Positions 8,926 through 18,287 of a DNA stretch of 64,000 nucleotides are shown piece by piece. The notes under the pieces were generated by a model. The model saw nothing but the letters and a program-made list of their open reading frames with translations, had not been told where the DNA came from and searched no databases. Source of the DNA: Rhizobium deserti (GTDB taxonomy: Bacteria; Pseudomonadota; Alphaproteobacteria; Rhizobiales; Rhizobiaceae); NCBI RefSeq assembly GCF_004358025.1, contig NZ_SMTL01000009.1, positions 1 through 64,000 on the forward strand. Reading direction: 5' to 3'. The position numbers and the translations under genes were made by a program. The first letter of the stretch is position 1. Each line of letters starts with the position of its first letter.

Positions 8926-9733
8926 TGGTTCGCTATCAACGATGGACTGCCAGTGTTACGGGGCGCGTTCTCGGCTACTTTGATCGCGCTTGCGGAATGT
9001 AGGTTTGGAGCATGTCCATCACGCCCTTATATACGGAAGGCTTTTGCCGGGGGAAGTCGGTCCCGGCTTCCGCTTTGCGTCTGGGGCGTGCCGGCGCTAT
9101 ACTGAAAGCTCCGATGCTCTTCATTTCTTTCTCGGATCGTGGCCTGACGCCGGATGATCCGAGCGGAAGGTGAGGCAAAGTAGACCTCGGAACTCCTTTA
9201 AACCCGACCATTTGGTCCGACAAGGGCTTGCTCAACGCAAGGGTTGAGGCTCTTGGGTCGAGGCGCTTGCAAATACTCGTGGCTCTCTCAGGCTTCCTGA
9301 GCGGGCACGTCTTTTTGTGAAGCTGCAGTGTTGGCATTTCAGGATGAAGCCACGTACACGATTTATTCTGGATCGCGGTCGTGCAACTGGCCTGGTTGGA
9401 CAGAGCGGAGCCTGACGGGAGACATTCTCAACCGAACTCCCTGTCCTTGACCTCAGGTGGATGGCGCGGGAAAAGCCTATGCACAATCGTGCATGGTCGG
9501 ATGATGCCATTAGCCTGATCCCTCAGCTGCCAGCTGGCACGTCTCCTGCGATCTCCATCAGGCATGTCTGATCGAAGATCACCAAGCTGAAGCTTGGCTC
9601 GACCGGCATCCGCAACGGCCGGATCGTTTTCTTCCCCTGTGCGCCTGAGCGCTCATTCCTCGCGGGACAAAGCCTCTCCTGTGGCCGCCTTCCACTGCGT
9701 TTCAGCCTTTCAGGTGCAGTCCGATCGTCGTCG

Positions 9734-9906
9734 ATGTGTTCGACAGCCATCGAGACCGCGATGGACGCGGGTCGAGCAATCGCGAAGGAACAGAACAATG
9801 GCAATCATCGGCTGAAGGCGAAGAAGGCTTCACTGAAAGCTCGCAAGCGCGACGCGTCACTGACGCTCTTGGCGGTGGCCCTTGTCTGGTACTTTGGTTA
9901 TCTCTG
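9734..9906 (+). CDS. Possible small basic membrane peptide
   Basis: A 57-residue frame (or 48 from ATG 9761) with a strongly basic middle (HRLKAKKASLKARKRD) and a C-terminal hydrophobic helix (LTLLAVALVWYFGYL). This layout resembles the small peptide at 6367. The ribosome site is weak. The rest of 8930-10011 holds no gene I can support. Confidence 0.35.
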
Positions 9907-10011
9907 ATCAAGTGTGCGCGGTAGTGCGTACGACCGCCGTTTCCTGGTGAAATCTCATCGACCGTTGGTCGGCATACATCTGCTTAGACTAAGGGCGCCA
10001 TGTCGCGTGAG

Positions 10012-10254
10012 TCATCCAGGCCGGTACCCCCTCCCCTTCTTCTGCTTCATCATTCCAAGAAAGTGCTGAAGCGCGGCTTTCTCATCGGCGAACAAATCGA
10101 TGCGCACACGGCCATGGGTGCCGATGCGTCCCCAGTTCCTCGCGACCGCGAAGTCGCCGAACAAGGACGGCTCGAGTGACAGGTGGTAGAAGCGTGCCAT
10201 GCGACGGCTTCGATCAACCCGGACAAGATGGACCTGAAATTGCTGTGTGCTCAT
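10012..10254 (-). CDS. WGR-domain protein
   Basis: An 80-residue stand-alone WGR domain. The naming motif sits in FAVARNWGRIGTHGRVR, followed by the typical helix DEKAALQHFLGMMKQKKGRGYRP. WGR domains bind nucleic acid or protein partners in PARPs and in some bacterial proteins. Single-domain copies are common in rhizobia and have no firm role. The ATG at 10254 is preferred over the TTG at 10269. Confidence 0.8.
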   Translation of the reverse strand: MSTQQFQVHLVRVDRSRRMARFYHLSLEPSLFGDFAVARNWGRIGTHGRVRIDLFADEKAALQHFLGMMKQKKGRGYRPG

Positions 10255-10562
10255 GCTTGACAGATTCAAAGGTCTTGATGCGCACGTCCAACAAGAGTTT
10301 TGAATCGAAAGCCGCTGATTGATTCACGCCGTGAATCGGTTTGGCAGCAGCACGACGCTTACCTTGCTATGTTCCTCCCCGCAACCAATATCACGAGCGG
10401 GTAACGCGCCGCGAAAGCTTTTATAGACGGGGGTGTTCACTGCCAGAATACGGCTAGTGGGGACCCTGAAGATTCATCCGGGTTTTTCAAAATTCTGGAG
10501 CAATTTTTGCTACCGGCTGGCGTGACCGTTCCTTATACAACATTGGAACCGTCAGGCAGTTT

Positions 10563-10957
10563 TCACTGCCCAGCGATAACCATAGTGGGAGGCCGCTGCA
10601 TTTGCTGAGCCGCTGCTGGCATGGCTTGTGTTCGACGGTATTGCGGTCCCCCTGCCCTCACCGGCCTTCCCCTGCCCTGCCTCCAGCCGTTCAGCACCAT
10701 GCAACGCTTGATGAACTCCTGGCGCCTGATTTCATTGCCGATGGCGTTGCCGAGTTGAGCACCCAGTACATAGCCAGGCGTCCCCATGGCGAACATGCCC
10801 TGCTCTGTTGAGGATGCCATCAGCTCACAGCGCGCCAGAGCGTATTTTAGCTCAGGACCAGGACCAATACGGCTATAGGAACAGATGTCTGGCAGCCGCT
10901 AAGACATGCAGCAAGTAGCAGCATCAGCGTCTTTGAGTTTCTTCCACCGTTTCTCAT
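10563..10957 (-). pseudogene. Frameshifted small lipoprotein gene
   Basis: From ATG 10957 the frame encodes a lipoprotein signal (LMLLLAACLSGC, lipobox LSGC) and reaches a stop after CQTSVPIAV. A different frame then continues as Y-S-R-I-G-P-G-P-E-L-K-Y-A-L-A-R-C-E-L-M and runs to 10563, including GTPGYVLGAQLGNAIGNEI, a glycine-rich segment seen in small rhizobial lipoproteins. The two parts fit one lipoprotein broken by a frameshift near 10875-10890. It is either a pseudogene or a sequencing error. Confidence 0.6.
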
Positions 10958-11053
10958 CGCGCGTCCCCATCACCTGTTGGGGACGATGCCGCAGAATATC
11001 GAATTTTTGGATAATCCGAAAACTGCATTAGCGCCGATCAGACTGATTGGTGA

Positions 11054-11299
11054 GTGATGACCAAGACGCTCTACACAAACAGGCACAAGAAGCTGGTGGA
11101 GCTCCTGATCGAGCATCGCAAATCTATGGGCAAGACCCAAGCCGACGTTACCAAAGCGCTGAACCGCCACCAGTCGTACATTGCCAATATTGAGAACGTG
11201 GACCGGAGGGTGGACGTGATCGAACTCTTGGACCTGGCAGAGGCTATTGGTTTTGACCCGCATCAGGTCCTGGACGCGGTACCGGTCGTCAAAAATTAG
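11054..11299 (+). CDS. XRE-family helix-turn-helix regulator
   Basis: An 81-residue protein that is almost all one Cro/C1-type helix-turn-helix (LIEHRKSMGKTQADVTKAL, then HQSYIANIENVDRR). It has no effector domain and probably acts as a dimeric repressor. The start could be 11054 or 11057 (consecutive ATGs). There is no obvious partner gene. It lies upstream of the recombinase at 11785, across a 485-base gap, and might regulate it. Confidence 0.75.
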   Translation: MMTKTLYTNRHKKLVELLIEHRKSMGKTQADVTKALNRHQSYIANIENVDRRVDVIELLDLAEAIGFDPHQVLDAVPVVKN

Positions 11300-11591
11300 G
11301 ACAGGAGGATGGTTCCTCCATTGCCCAGCCCGGCAGCAGCGGCTGATCTTGCAGCGCGCAAGCAGCTTGTGGCCCAACGTCTTGTGGATCAAGAAGTCTA
11401 GCGAAATCACGTGGTGGGACCCTGGAATTCAGCTCGGACTTCGAAAAATCCTTGGCAATTTTTATAGTCGGAGCTGAGACATCTAGAGCTAGCTTCGCGC
11501 CTGCATTGGGCGGACGAGCTGGGCGGGACGCGGGGCAGGTAGCGCCACCACCTTGAACAATTTCAAAGCGTGTAGTATTGTTGAGAAAATC

Positions 11592-11622
11592 TTGACACCT
11601 TAACCATACCGATTTAGGTTAA
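11592..11622 (+). promoter_or_regulatory. Candidate promoter with overlapping dyad
   Basis: TTGACA at 11592-11597 is a good -35 box. Just after it, TTAACC (11600-11605) and GGTTAA (11617-11622) form an inverted repeat with an 11-base centre, followed by an AT-rich stretch. It looks like a repressor-controlled promoter reading towards the recombinase at 11785. Confidence 0.45.
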
Positions 11623-11736
11623 TTCTCCATATTATATATTATAGAGCAATAGCGCGCAAATGCAATTGCTCATTCGGTAAAGCATCCATGCATAACAAGG
11701 CATTGATGATCATTAATTTTTCCGAGACGTTGATGG

Positions 11737-11761
11737 AAACCGTGTGACTTCACGGTTTTAA
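11737..11761 (+). terminator. Hairpin in leader of recombinase gene
   Basis: AAACCGTG (11737-11744) and CACGGTTT (11751-11758) form a stem with a 6-base loop, followed by a T-rich run. It ends 24 bases before the recombinase start, so it may be an upstream terminator or an attenuator-like element. Confidence 0.5.
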
Positions 11762-11784
11762 GTTTTAACCTCTGGGAGAATACC

Positions 11785-12432
11785 ATGAGATTTCCGCCGA
11801 GACGTTTTCAAAAAACGAAGCCCCGCGTCACACGTCGCCGCTCTACGCACTCTGGGCCACTTGGCAAAGCTAAGGTACTGACGGCACAACAGTTCGATCA
11901 GGCCGCCGAAATGGCTCTTTCCAAAAGCCTTTATGGGCCACGCGATCAATTGTTCATCATGCTGTCTCGCTATGGCGGATTGCGTGCCCGGGAAATCGCA
12001 ACATTACACGTGGAAGATGTTACAGACGCTACTGGAGCATTGGCTGACAAGATTGCCATCTCGAAGCGAGGTGCCAAATATGGTAAGGCTCGGACGGTGC
12101 GTATGCACCCCAACCTAAAAGCCGCCCTTGAGAAATATCTCTTGAACTCGAAGATCACTTCGGGCCCGATCTTTTGGAGCTACCGCGGTGGGCCGGCGAC
12201 ATCCAACATGGTCCAGAAGCAGATCAAGAGCGTCTACACCCTGTGCGGCTTTGAGGGCGCTCGTTCGCATTCCGGTCGTCGTTACGTGATCACGACGATG
12301 GCGCAGGCAGCAAACATGGTTGGCGCTTCCTTGGAAGATGTTCGCATCTTCGCAGGGCACTCGGACATCACGACGACTGCGGCTTATGTCGAAGAATCCA
12401 TGTACGCCGACAAACTTGTTAACTTGCTCTAA
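11785..12432 (+). CDS. Short tyrosine recombinase/integrase
   Basis: A 215-residue site-specific recombinase carrying the catalytic domain. The conserved residues are visible: Arg in GGLRAREIATL, H-x-x-R as SHSGRR, His in AGHSDITTT and the nucleophile Tyr in AAYVEESMY. The usual N-terminal SAM-like core-binding domain is missing or greatly reduced, so it is shorter than XerC/XerD (about 300). It may be a small plasmid or cassette recombinase. The ATG follows GGGAGAA. Confidence 0.8.
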   Translation: MRFPPRRFQKTKPRVTRRRSTHSGPLGKAKVLTAQQFDQAAEMALSKSLYGPRDQLFIMLSRYGGLRAREIATLHVEDVTDATGALADKIAISKRGAKYGKARTVRMHPNLKAALEKYLLNSKITSGPIFWSYRGGPATSNMVQKQIKSVYTLCGFEGARSHSGRRYVITTMAQAANMVGASLEDVRIFAGHSDITTTAAYVEESMYADKLVNLL

Positions 12433-13276
12433 ACGAGTGGACACTTGAGGTCAGCAATGCCTCGCCTTAAGCTCAATCAGGAGCGCACCATGAGGCCGTC
12501 GCCTGCAGCTTTTGAAAGCTTAGGAACATATTCCATTGCTGAACAGGTTCTCGGCAGCTTTTGCTATTGCCACGCAAGCCATTGCCGCAGTTATTTATTT
12601 CTGGTCGCTGCGGCAAAGCTCAAATAACCGCATCCGTTGTCCGTCAAGCTGAGCATCTCCCATGCTCTTGGTAGCCGAACCTTTTCCGTCGTACGACACT
12701 GAAGCGAGTGCCGGCATTGAAGGGCGGAAATGCTCCATTGTGCGAGCAGGCTTTCCTCCCAAGTGGAACTACTCTCAGTGAAAGAGCTTGGTTCGATGGT
12801 CGCCCAGGCGACTCGTCGACGCCACTTTCACTCACACGCATTGCTCATCCCTGATCAACCGATGCTGGCTCCCGTCGCTGTTCGACGAGGGCGCGGCGGC
12901 ATGTTGCAGCGGCCCCTATCTGCTCGGTCGCGCCGCCACGGCGTCGGATGTACATATTCGTTGGCAACGCTCTTCGCAATTCATGCTGCTTCGGACCTTC
13001 ATCAGTCCGCCGCGCATCGCTATCCCTCAGGCCCTTACATCCTCCTCAAACGAATGATTGGCTGGCAGCAGCTCTGCGCATTCAAACCGCCTCGGCAACG
13101 ATGCCTGTTCCCACAGTTGCGTAGAACATGCTTAGGTAGGTTTTCACCTAAGCATGTATAGACTGCATTCACTGAAGGTCGTACGAGCCTTGCGCTTGCG
13201 TATCCAGTATATAATCGACTGAAGGAACGGTGTTCCGATAACGTCTAAATATAAGTATCTATTTTCTATTTAAAGG

Positions 13277-13297
13277 CTGTCAAGAAAAACTTGACAG
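13277..13297. repeat. Perfect 8-bp dyad in AT-rich DNA
   Basis: CTGTCAAG (13277-13284), AAAAA, CTTGACAG (13290-13297). There is no T-run after it. It could be an operator, and the TTGACA within it could serve as a -35 box. Confidence 0.45.
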
Positions 13298-13509
13298 ATG
13301 CGAAAACGATTATTGTGAATAGATTTTCTATTGACATCGGTGGGGCTGTCACTATTTTTCATTACGAAGTTGACGTGTCGGACGCCCAAGTCGTGGTTCT
13401 CGCATATGGCTTATGCGCTCTCCCCGCTTCAGGACGTCTGCATTAGACAGCGTGGAAATAAGATGTCTTTTCACCCGATTTAAATGATGCTGTTCGCGCA
13501 CCATCATTC

Positions 13510-13562
13510 AGGAGGCTTAAATGATCCTAGCGAGCAGCGGAGACCGTAATGCCTCCTCGTAA
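13510..13562 (+). promoter_or_regulatory. Mini-ORF with self-complementary ribosome site
   Basis: AGGAGGC (13510-13516) precedes ATG 13521, which opens a 13-codon frame (MILASSGDRNASS). GCCTCCT near its end (13551-13557) is the exact complement of the ribosome site and could fold back on it. It looks like a leader peptide or translational switch about 140 bases before the gene at 13704. No known riboswitch is recognised. Confidence 0.3.
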
Positions 13563-13703
13563 TGGGCGGATCGACAGCTTGTAAGTCGAGAAACCCGGTT
13601 CTGCAGGCCGCTCCTGACCTGCTGCCGCTCCGTTTAAGAATAGCGAGCGGTACTATCCATCGTCGTGAATGAAGCAACTTGCATCAAGCAGGAAGGAATT
13701 TCT

Positions 13704-14633
13704 ATGACTAAGAGACCCCTCAACGACGTCGCAACCTTCGACCGGTATCACTTTACTGCCGAAGAGCATGTAAATGAGCTGAAGGCGGGCATGTACCCAA
13801 CCATCGAAGTCCTTTACGAGCGGAATGGAATTACATCCAAACCGGCGGCACATTTGCTCCAACTCCTAAAACCATCATCTACCCGCTCAGGCATCTTTCG
13901 TCAGGATACCATTGCCACCTACTCGCTTTCTGGCTCAGATATCGATGCCCTTGGCCCGGTCCTTGAGCAAGTACAAGGCTCGCTCCCGGTGCGAGCAGCT
14001 TGCACTAATGAGCCATTTCCAGAAGATGTCGTACCAGTCACAGCGCATGAGTTGACGGAAGCCCTTAACGCCACTCGTCACCAGTTTCCGGAAATGCCGC
14101 CCCCAAGGCTTGGCACGAGGGAACTGCTGGTGGGAACACTCGACAGAGTATCCTGCTTGTCCCCTGGGACAGCCGAAGTATTCGACAACGGCGGGCGGCA
14201 GACGGACTTTGAGTTCCTAAAGAATGACCGTTTCGGAACTGACCCCGAGCAAAACATCTTCCTCAAGCTCTCGGTGAACGGGTGCGTTACAGGCATCGCG
14301 ATGCCCTTCATGCTCTGGATCGAGAATGGCAACTATGCTGCACCCTCTTTCATAGTCGAGGGAAGCGTCGGGCCGGCATGGGTCGTTTTCCTTGTATATG
14401 GCAGAGATCAGGAACTTGACCGCATGAGGGAAGAGTTGGTTCAACATTTAGACCTTCCAGGAGCAGATCTTGCTGGCCTGATTTGCCCCCTCCCCTGCGG
14501 GCAATACCGTCTCTCAAAAGAAAGCGCACAAGTTATTGAGTTCGATTCTCCCTTCGGCTTTTACGCAGCCGACGAACTGCTTGATGTTTTTCTGCCTCCT
14601 GCCTCGACCATGAAAGCGCGGAACCGTCTGTAG
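13704..14633 (+). CDS. Hypothetical protein, paralogue A
   Basis: A 309-residue soluble protein that I do not recognise. The start at 13704 is chosen because AGGAAGGA lies just upstream; an earlier ATG at 13665 would add 13 residues. The C-terminal 60 residues (LPCGQYRLSKESAQVIEF, then FYAADELLDVF) match the end of the gene at 15035 (LPVSKYRLSRQSAEKLEF, then VYDAADFARVF). The two are distant paralogues, divergent over the first 200 residues. There is no signal peptide or membrane helix. The function is unknown. Confidence 0.7.
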   Translation: MTKRPLNDVATFDRYHFTAEEHVNELKAGMYPTIEVLYERNGITSKPAAHLLQLLKPSSTRSGIFRQDTIATYSLSGSDIDALGPVLEQVQGSLPVRAACTNEPFPEDVVPVTAHELTEALNATRHQFPEMPPPRLGTRELLVGTLDRVSCLSPGTAEVFDNGGRQTDFEFLKNDRFGTDPEQNIFLKLSVNGCVTGIAMPFMLWIENGNYAAPSFIVEGSVGPAWVVFLVYGRDQELDRMREELVQHLDLPGADLAGLICPLPCGQYRLSKESAQVIEFDSPFGFYAADELLDVFLPPASTMKARNRL

Positions 14634-14655
14634 CGACCGGCCGATGACGGACTAG

Positions 14656-14820
14656 ATGGGTACGGGGTACATTTACAAGCACTTCGTTGTGGCAGCTGAT
14701 CCTCAAAACCTGCGCTTGTTCGAGGACTTGCTCAAACTCACAGTCGCGAATTCGAATACTTGCAGGAATAACTGCAGGATCGAGCAAATAGGCTTCGCTT
14801 TCCAATCCCTGAAAACATGA
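14656..14820 (+). CDS. Possible 54-aa hypothetical peptide
   Basis: An open frame between the two paralogues, beginning MGTGYIYKHFVVAADPQNLR and ending at TGA 14820. Its composition is protein-like, but it has only a weak ribosome site. The rest of 14634-15034 holds nothing I recognise. Confidence 0.3.
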   Translation: MGTGYIYKHFVVAADPQNLRLFEDLLKLTVANSNTCRNNCRIEQIGFAFQSLKT

Positions 14821-15034
14821 GCAGCGAGACAGATTGTCTGGCCGAGGAGCACATGTGTGCCTGTCGTTTCGAACCACAAACTTTGGCCCTGCCGGGCCAT
14901 TGCAGCCGCTTGCAAAGGCCTACGCTCTTGCAGGCATTCTGACGGATAGCTGACCGCCCTGAGGCGGCCATCAGCTTCACAACACACCAAACCATTGGAA
15001 TGCGCGCGACTAGGCTCCGCGCAAAGGAGATCAC

Positions 15035-15943
15035 ATGACTGAATTTCGCCTGAACGAAAGCCGTTTCTACATTGATCCGCGCCACCCCTACCCCGCCTAC
15101 ACCATCGACGAGATCCTGGTGAGGATCATCTCTGAGGGGCTAAACACGCTGGAGATCACGCCGAGAGATATTGACGAGTGGGATCACCCTTCTGCCTTCT
15201 TCGTCAGCATCCTTCCCCCGTCGTGGTACCGTCCGGCCCGGCACTACGGTATCTCGACTTGCTGCTATCTTTTGCAAGAAGGTACGCAACCAATTGAGCT
15301 CGCTCAGCTGTTTTCACGCATGCAGCCAAAGCTCAACTGCCGAGTGAGCCGTATTATGTTTCCCGCAGATAAGGCTGTCTCTGTTGCTGAGCTTGACCAG
15401 ACACTCAAACTCACTGAAGCGGGATTCCCCCAGTTCCTGGCGCCGGAAAAGATGTCAGGCGAAATGCAGATTCACGACTTGCATCGCACCGTCACACGCG
15501 ATGACCCTGATGCAATCGAGTACTACACGGAAGCAGGGCAGCACATCCGCCATGTGATCCACGAAATATACCATGATGCCATGTTTCAGGACGTCAACGT
15601 GTACGGCGACATGGCGGCCTCTGGCTTTCCAATCGGATTTGCAGTTCAGCGGCCTCGTGGCACAGAGGGGTTCGCCTTGTTCCCCTCATTCTCACTGGAA
15701 AGCGTCGCAGAAGATGCCTGGGATGTATATCTTGTTGAAGACGATCATGATCAAGTCGCAGCTATCCAGGAGCGTCTCGAAGACTACTTCAAGGAGCAGA
15801 AGAGCGTCCGCGTGAAAACAAAGTTCCCGCTGCCGGTCTCGAAGTACCGTCTGTCAAGACAAAGTGCTGAGAAGCTCGAGTTTGAGGAGCCATACGCTGT
15901 CTACGATGCAGCCGATTTCGCTCGAGTATTCAGCAAAGCGTGA
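15035..15943 (+). CDS. Hypothetical protein, paralogue B
   Basis: A 302-residue soluble acidic protein of unknown family, with a strong ribosome site (AAAGGAGAT) before ATG 15035. It shares a C-terminal block with the gene at 13704 (see there) and a similar length. The two copies flank a 400-base spacer in the same direction, and a terminator follows this one, so they may form one transcription unit. No catalytic motif is evident. Confidence 0.72.
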   Translation: MTEFRLNESRFYIDPRHPYPAYTIDEILVRIISEGLNTLEITPRDIDEWDHPSAFFVSILPPSWYRPARHYGISTCCYLLQEGTQPIELAQLFSRMQPKLNCRVSRIMFPADKAVSVAELDQTLKLTEAGFPQFLAPEKMSGEMQIHDLHRTVTRDDPDAIEYYTEAGQHIRHVIHEIYHDAMFQDVNVYGDMAASGFPIGFAVQRPRGTEGFALFPSFSLESVAEDAWDVYLVEDDHDQVAAIQERLEDYFKEQKSVRVKTKFPLPVSKYRLSRQSAEKLEFEEPYAVYDAADFARVFSKA

Positions 15944-15972
15944 TCCAGCCGGACAGAAAAATCGCTCGGAGA

Positions 15973-16003
15973 CGCCCGCAGCCGTAAATTGCTGCGGGCG
16001 TTT
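15973..16003 (+). terminator. Rho-independent terminator
   Basis: CGCCCGCAG (15973-15981) pairs with CTGCGGGCG (15992-16000) and is followed by TTT. It lies 30 bases after the stop of paralogue B. Confidence 0.8.
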
Positions 16004-16180
16004 CGCATGAGTGACGCTGCAGGCGGAGACAGATCCCCCAGGCAGCCGTCCAATTGGAAACGTTAACGGTTCAGCTGCTATTGCCCCTGCTGCGGGAGAG
16101 ATTCTCAGCCATCTAACCGTGCTACTACTCCTAATCCCCAACCGATCGGTTCGTTAAGGCTACTACCGTGTAGCCTGGTG

Positions 16181-16545
16181 TTATCGTCTACCCGAAGCAA
16201 CACCTGCCTCGGCATGAAGCTCGCCAATCGATGCGCCGGTTGAGCCGAAAAGGGCGACGATCTGGGTGGCGCCGAGCAGGACGCCGCCGACCAGTGCAAC
16301 GTAGCAAAGGCGACGGGCAAAATCGTTGAGTTCCCCACCGAAGATCAGCATGGCGCCGGCGATCGCGACCGCGGCAAGCGCTATGAAGCCCGCGACAGGA
16401 CCTGTAATCGATTGCTGGATCTGCTGCAGTGGCGATTCCCATGGAAGGCCGCCGCCACCTGAACCCGCGAATGCAGGCTCCATAAGGCTGAAGGAGATGG
16501 CAGCAGGCATGATCGCTGCGAAAGGGAATAGGTCTTACGCGACAT
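16181..16545 (-). pseudogene. trbC: TrbC/VirB2-like pilin gene, frameshifted
   Basis: This encodes the pilin subunit of a Trb-type conjugation pore. From ATG 16545 the first codons read MSRKTYSL, then a 1-base frame slip near 16520 is needed to join the conserved body ([20 protein letters not shown], then two hydrophobic segments [18 protein letters not shown] and [18 protein letters not shown]). A 109-residue form could start at ATG 16510 but would lack part of the signal peptide. It overlaps the end of trbB by 11 bases, as in intact trb operons. The rest of the operon (trbD onward) is absent: beyond 16181 the sequence runs into the unrelated terminator and paralogue B. Confidence 0.75.
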
Positions 16546-17504
16546 GGCTGTCCTCGTCGATCTGGGCGTAATGTTCGGTCTGGTAGTGCTGTTGCGGTAT
16601 CCCTCGATATGGATCACCTCACGGACCCGCCTCCCCTTCCCCGTCCGCTCGATAGAGACGACGAGATCGACTGCCTCACCGATTACTTCCTGCATCGGCT
16701 GTTGGCTGGCCTCGGCGGTCAGTTGCTCAAGCCGGCGCAGTGCCGACATCGCCGTGTTGGAGTGGATCGTGGTGACCCCGCCGGGATGACCGGTGTTCCA
16801 GGCTTTCAGGAGTGTGAGCGCTGCGCCGTCGCGGACCTCGCCGACGATGATGCGGTCGGGCCGCAGTCGCATGGTACTTTTCAGTAACCGCGCCATGTCG
16901 ATCGTATCGCTGGTATGCAGGCAGACTGCGTGTTCGGCAGCGCACCGGATTTCGGCGGCGTCCTCGAGGATCACCATGCTATCATCCGGTGCGCTCAAAA
17001 CGATCTCTGCGATGATTGCGTTAGCGAGCGTGGTTTTTCCGGAGCCAGTACCCCCGGAAATGACGATGTTAAGCGGGCGTCAATCGCGCTACGGATGGCA
17101 GACGCTTGCGCCTCCGTCATCACCTTAGAGGACACGTAGTCACCGAGCGGAATAAGACGCGAGGCGCGGCGTCGGATCGTGAAGGCAGGGCCGGATACGA
17201 CTGGCGGAAGCAGACCCTCGAAGCGATGGCCACCGATCGGCAGTTCGCCGGAGATAATCGGGCGCTCGTCATCTGCCTCCGACTGCAGTGCGTGGGCGAC
17301 ACTGCCGATCACGACTTCCGCAGCCGCTGGCGTCATAACCCCGGCTTCGGCTACACCGTGACCGAGGCGTTCAATGAACAGCCGGCCGTCAGGGTTGAGC
17401 ATGATCTCGACGACTGTCGGATCGTCGAGCGCTACGCAGAGCTGGTCGCCAAGTGCGTCCTGGAGTTTGCGGACAAGTCTTGTGTGGGAGCGAAGCTGGG
17501 TCAC
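16535..17504 (-). pseudogene. trbB: TrbB/VirB11-like conjugation ATPase, frameshifted
   Basis: This would encode the traffic ATPase of the mating-pair apparatus. The N-terminal half (MTQLRSHTRLVRKLQDALGD onward) is in frame to about 17075, where one base appears lost just before the Walker A segment. The next frame reads NIVISGGTGSGKTTLANAII and continues through LRPDRIIVGEVRDG and HSNTAMSALRRLEQL. A second slip near 16605 is needed to reach the expected end (QQHYQTEHYAQIDEDSHVA). Its start overlaps the traI stop by 4 bases. Two indels make a working product unlikely unless they are sequencing errors. Confidence 0.8.
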
Positions 17505-18139
17505 GCTGCGCTCCTCTCCGAATGGTCATCAGTACGAGAGAGAGCGGACCGATAGTTCGACGGGGGAACCTGTTCGAAGCTCTCCTGATCCGCTGGAAGT
17601 GTGCCGGCAATGGCGACAGTGTTGCCAATTGCCACCGGCTCACCCAACCGCGCCATTGGCCAGCCTGCCCGGTTCAGGATGCGCTTGAAGCGAAGATCAG
17701 TGGCGGTAACGATGCTGTCGTAGCCATTCGCCATCGACCATTCGATGATCGCAGCGAACATGGTGAGTGTTGCCAGGTGGAGCTGACCCCCTCCCCTACC
17801 CGCCGACAAAGTCGTATCGGCGCAGAAGCGCGAACTCTCGATCATGGCACTGGTCGCATCGAGCGAACCGTCCCTCAGGAGCTGCGGAAATGTCCGTTCC
17901 AGCATGGTTGGTCCCACTGCGGGAAGAAGGCGCCCGCAACCGACGACTTTACTGCCGCCGAGGGTGGCGAGGATATAGGTCGGGTTGAGGTCGTCGCACT
18001 GATCCCGCTCGCCACCATCAGTGACGGTGACGTCCCATTCGAGCCGCGGGCCAAATATGTCCGCGCGCAGCCGGTACATCTGTTTCAGAAGATTTTGATG
18101 CTCGACATATCGATCGGGCGAGATTGGAAGAAGCCGAAT
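17501..18139 (-). CDS. traI: Acyl-homoserine-lactone synthase TraI
   Basis: LuxI-family enzyme that makes an acyl-homoserine-lactone signal from SAM and acyl-ACP, used in Ti-type plasmids to control conjugation and copy number. Conserved residues are visible: R-x-x-x-F (LRADIFGPRLEWDV), ESSRFC, and the C-terminal KRILNRAGWPMARLGEP. Twenty family-like residues (IRLLPISPDRY onward) lie in frame upstream of ATG 18079. At the expected start, 6 bases after GGAG, the codon is ATT (18137-18139) instead of ATG. Translation may therefore start at 18079, or poorly at ATT. It is first in the minus-strand traI-trbB-trbC unit, divergent from repA. Confidence 0.82.
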   Translation of the reverse strand: MRLLPISPDRYVEHQNLLKQMYRLRADIFGPRLEWDVTVTDGGERDQCDDLNPTYILATLGGSKVVGCGRLLPAVGPTMLERTFPQLLRDGSLDATSAMIESSRFCADTTLSAGRGGGQLHLATLTMFAAIIEWSMANGYDSIVTATDLRFKRILNRAGWPMARLGEPVAIGNTVAIAGTLPADQESFEQVPPSNYRSALSRTDDHSERSAA

Positions 18140-18197
18140 CTTTATCTCCGCGTGAGCTTTGTCAGCGGGATGAAGATCATCTCAATTCACGGTTGGC

Positions 18198-18215
18198 CAT
18201 CTGAGATCTGCAGGC
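18198..18215. promoter_or_regulatory. tra-box-like dyad 1
   Basis: An 18-base site centred on AGATCT (18204-18209), with CTG/CAG arms partly matching the TraR-binding tra box known from Ti plasmids (centre GCAGATCTGC). The left half is degenerate. It lies 59 bases upstream of the traI start region. Confidence 0.45.
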
Positions 18216-18287
18216 GGTGATTCTGGTGAGTCGGGGTAACCGAGTTGTGAATGAAGCCTTGGTCGGGGTGTGCGAAATGCACTGGGT

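Larger units (their letters stand above)
12433..13703. other. Long non-coding stretch, AT-rich at right
   Basis: About 1.27 kb without a gene I can support. The 13.19-13.35 kb part is distinctly AT-rich and contains an 8-bp perfect dyad (13277-13297). A tiny ORF with a strong ribosome site sits at 13521. The frames at 12730-13161 show no family features. Confidence 0.5.

Noticed and set aside
8025-8939. 304-aa minus-strand gene
   Set aside because: A GC-rich shadow of the chemoreceptor gene, with repetitive composition and no domain.
12730-13161. 143-aa plus-strand frame
   Set aside because: No domain, odd composition, and no ribosome site; region treated as non-coding.
17453-18220. 255-aa plus-strand gene over traI
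   Set aside because: Antisense shadow of traI, which has clear LuxI-family residues on the other strand.
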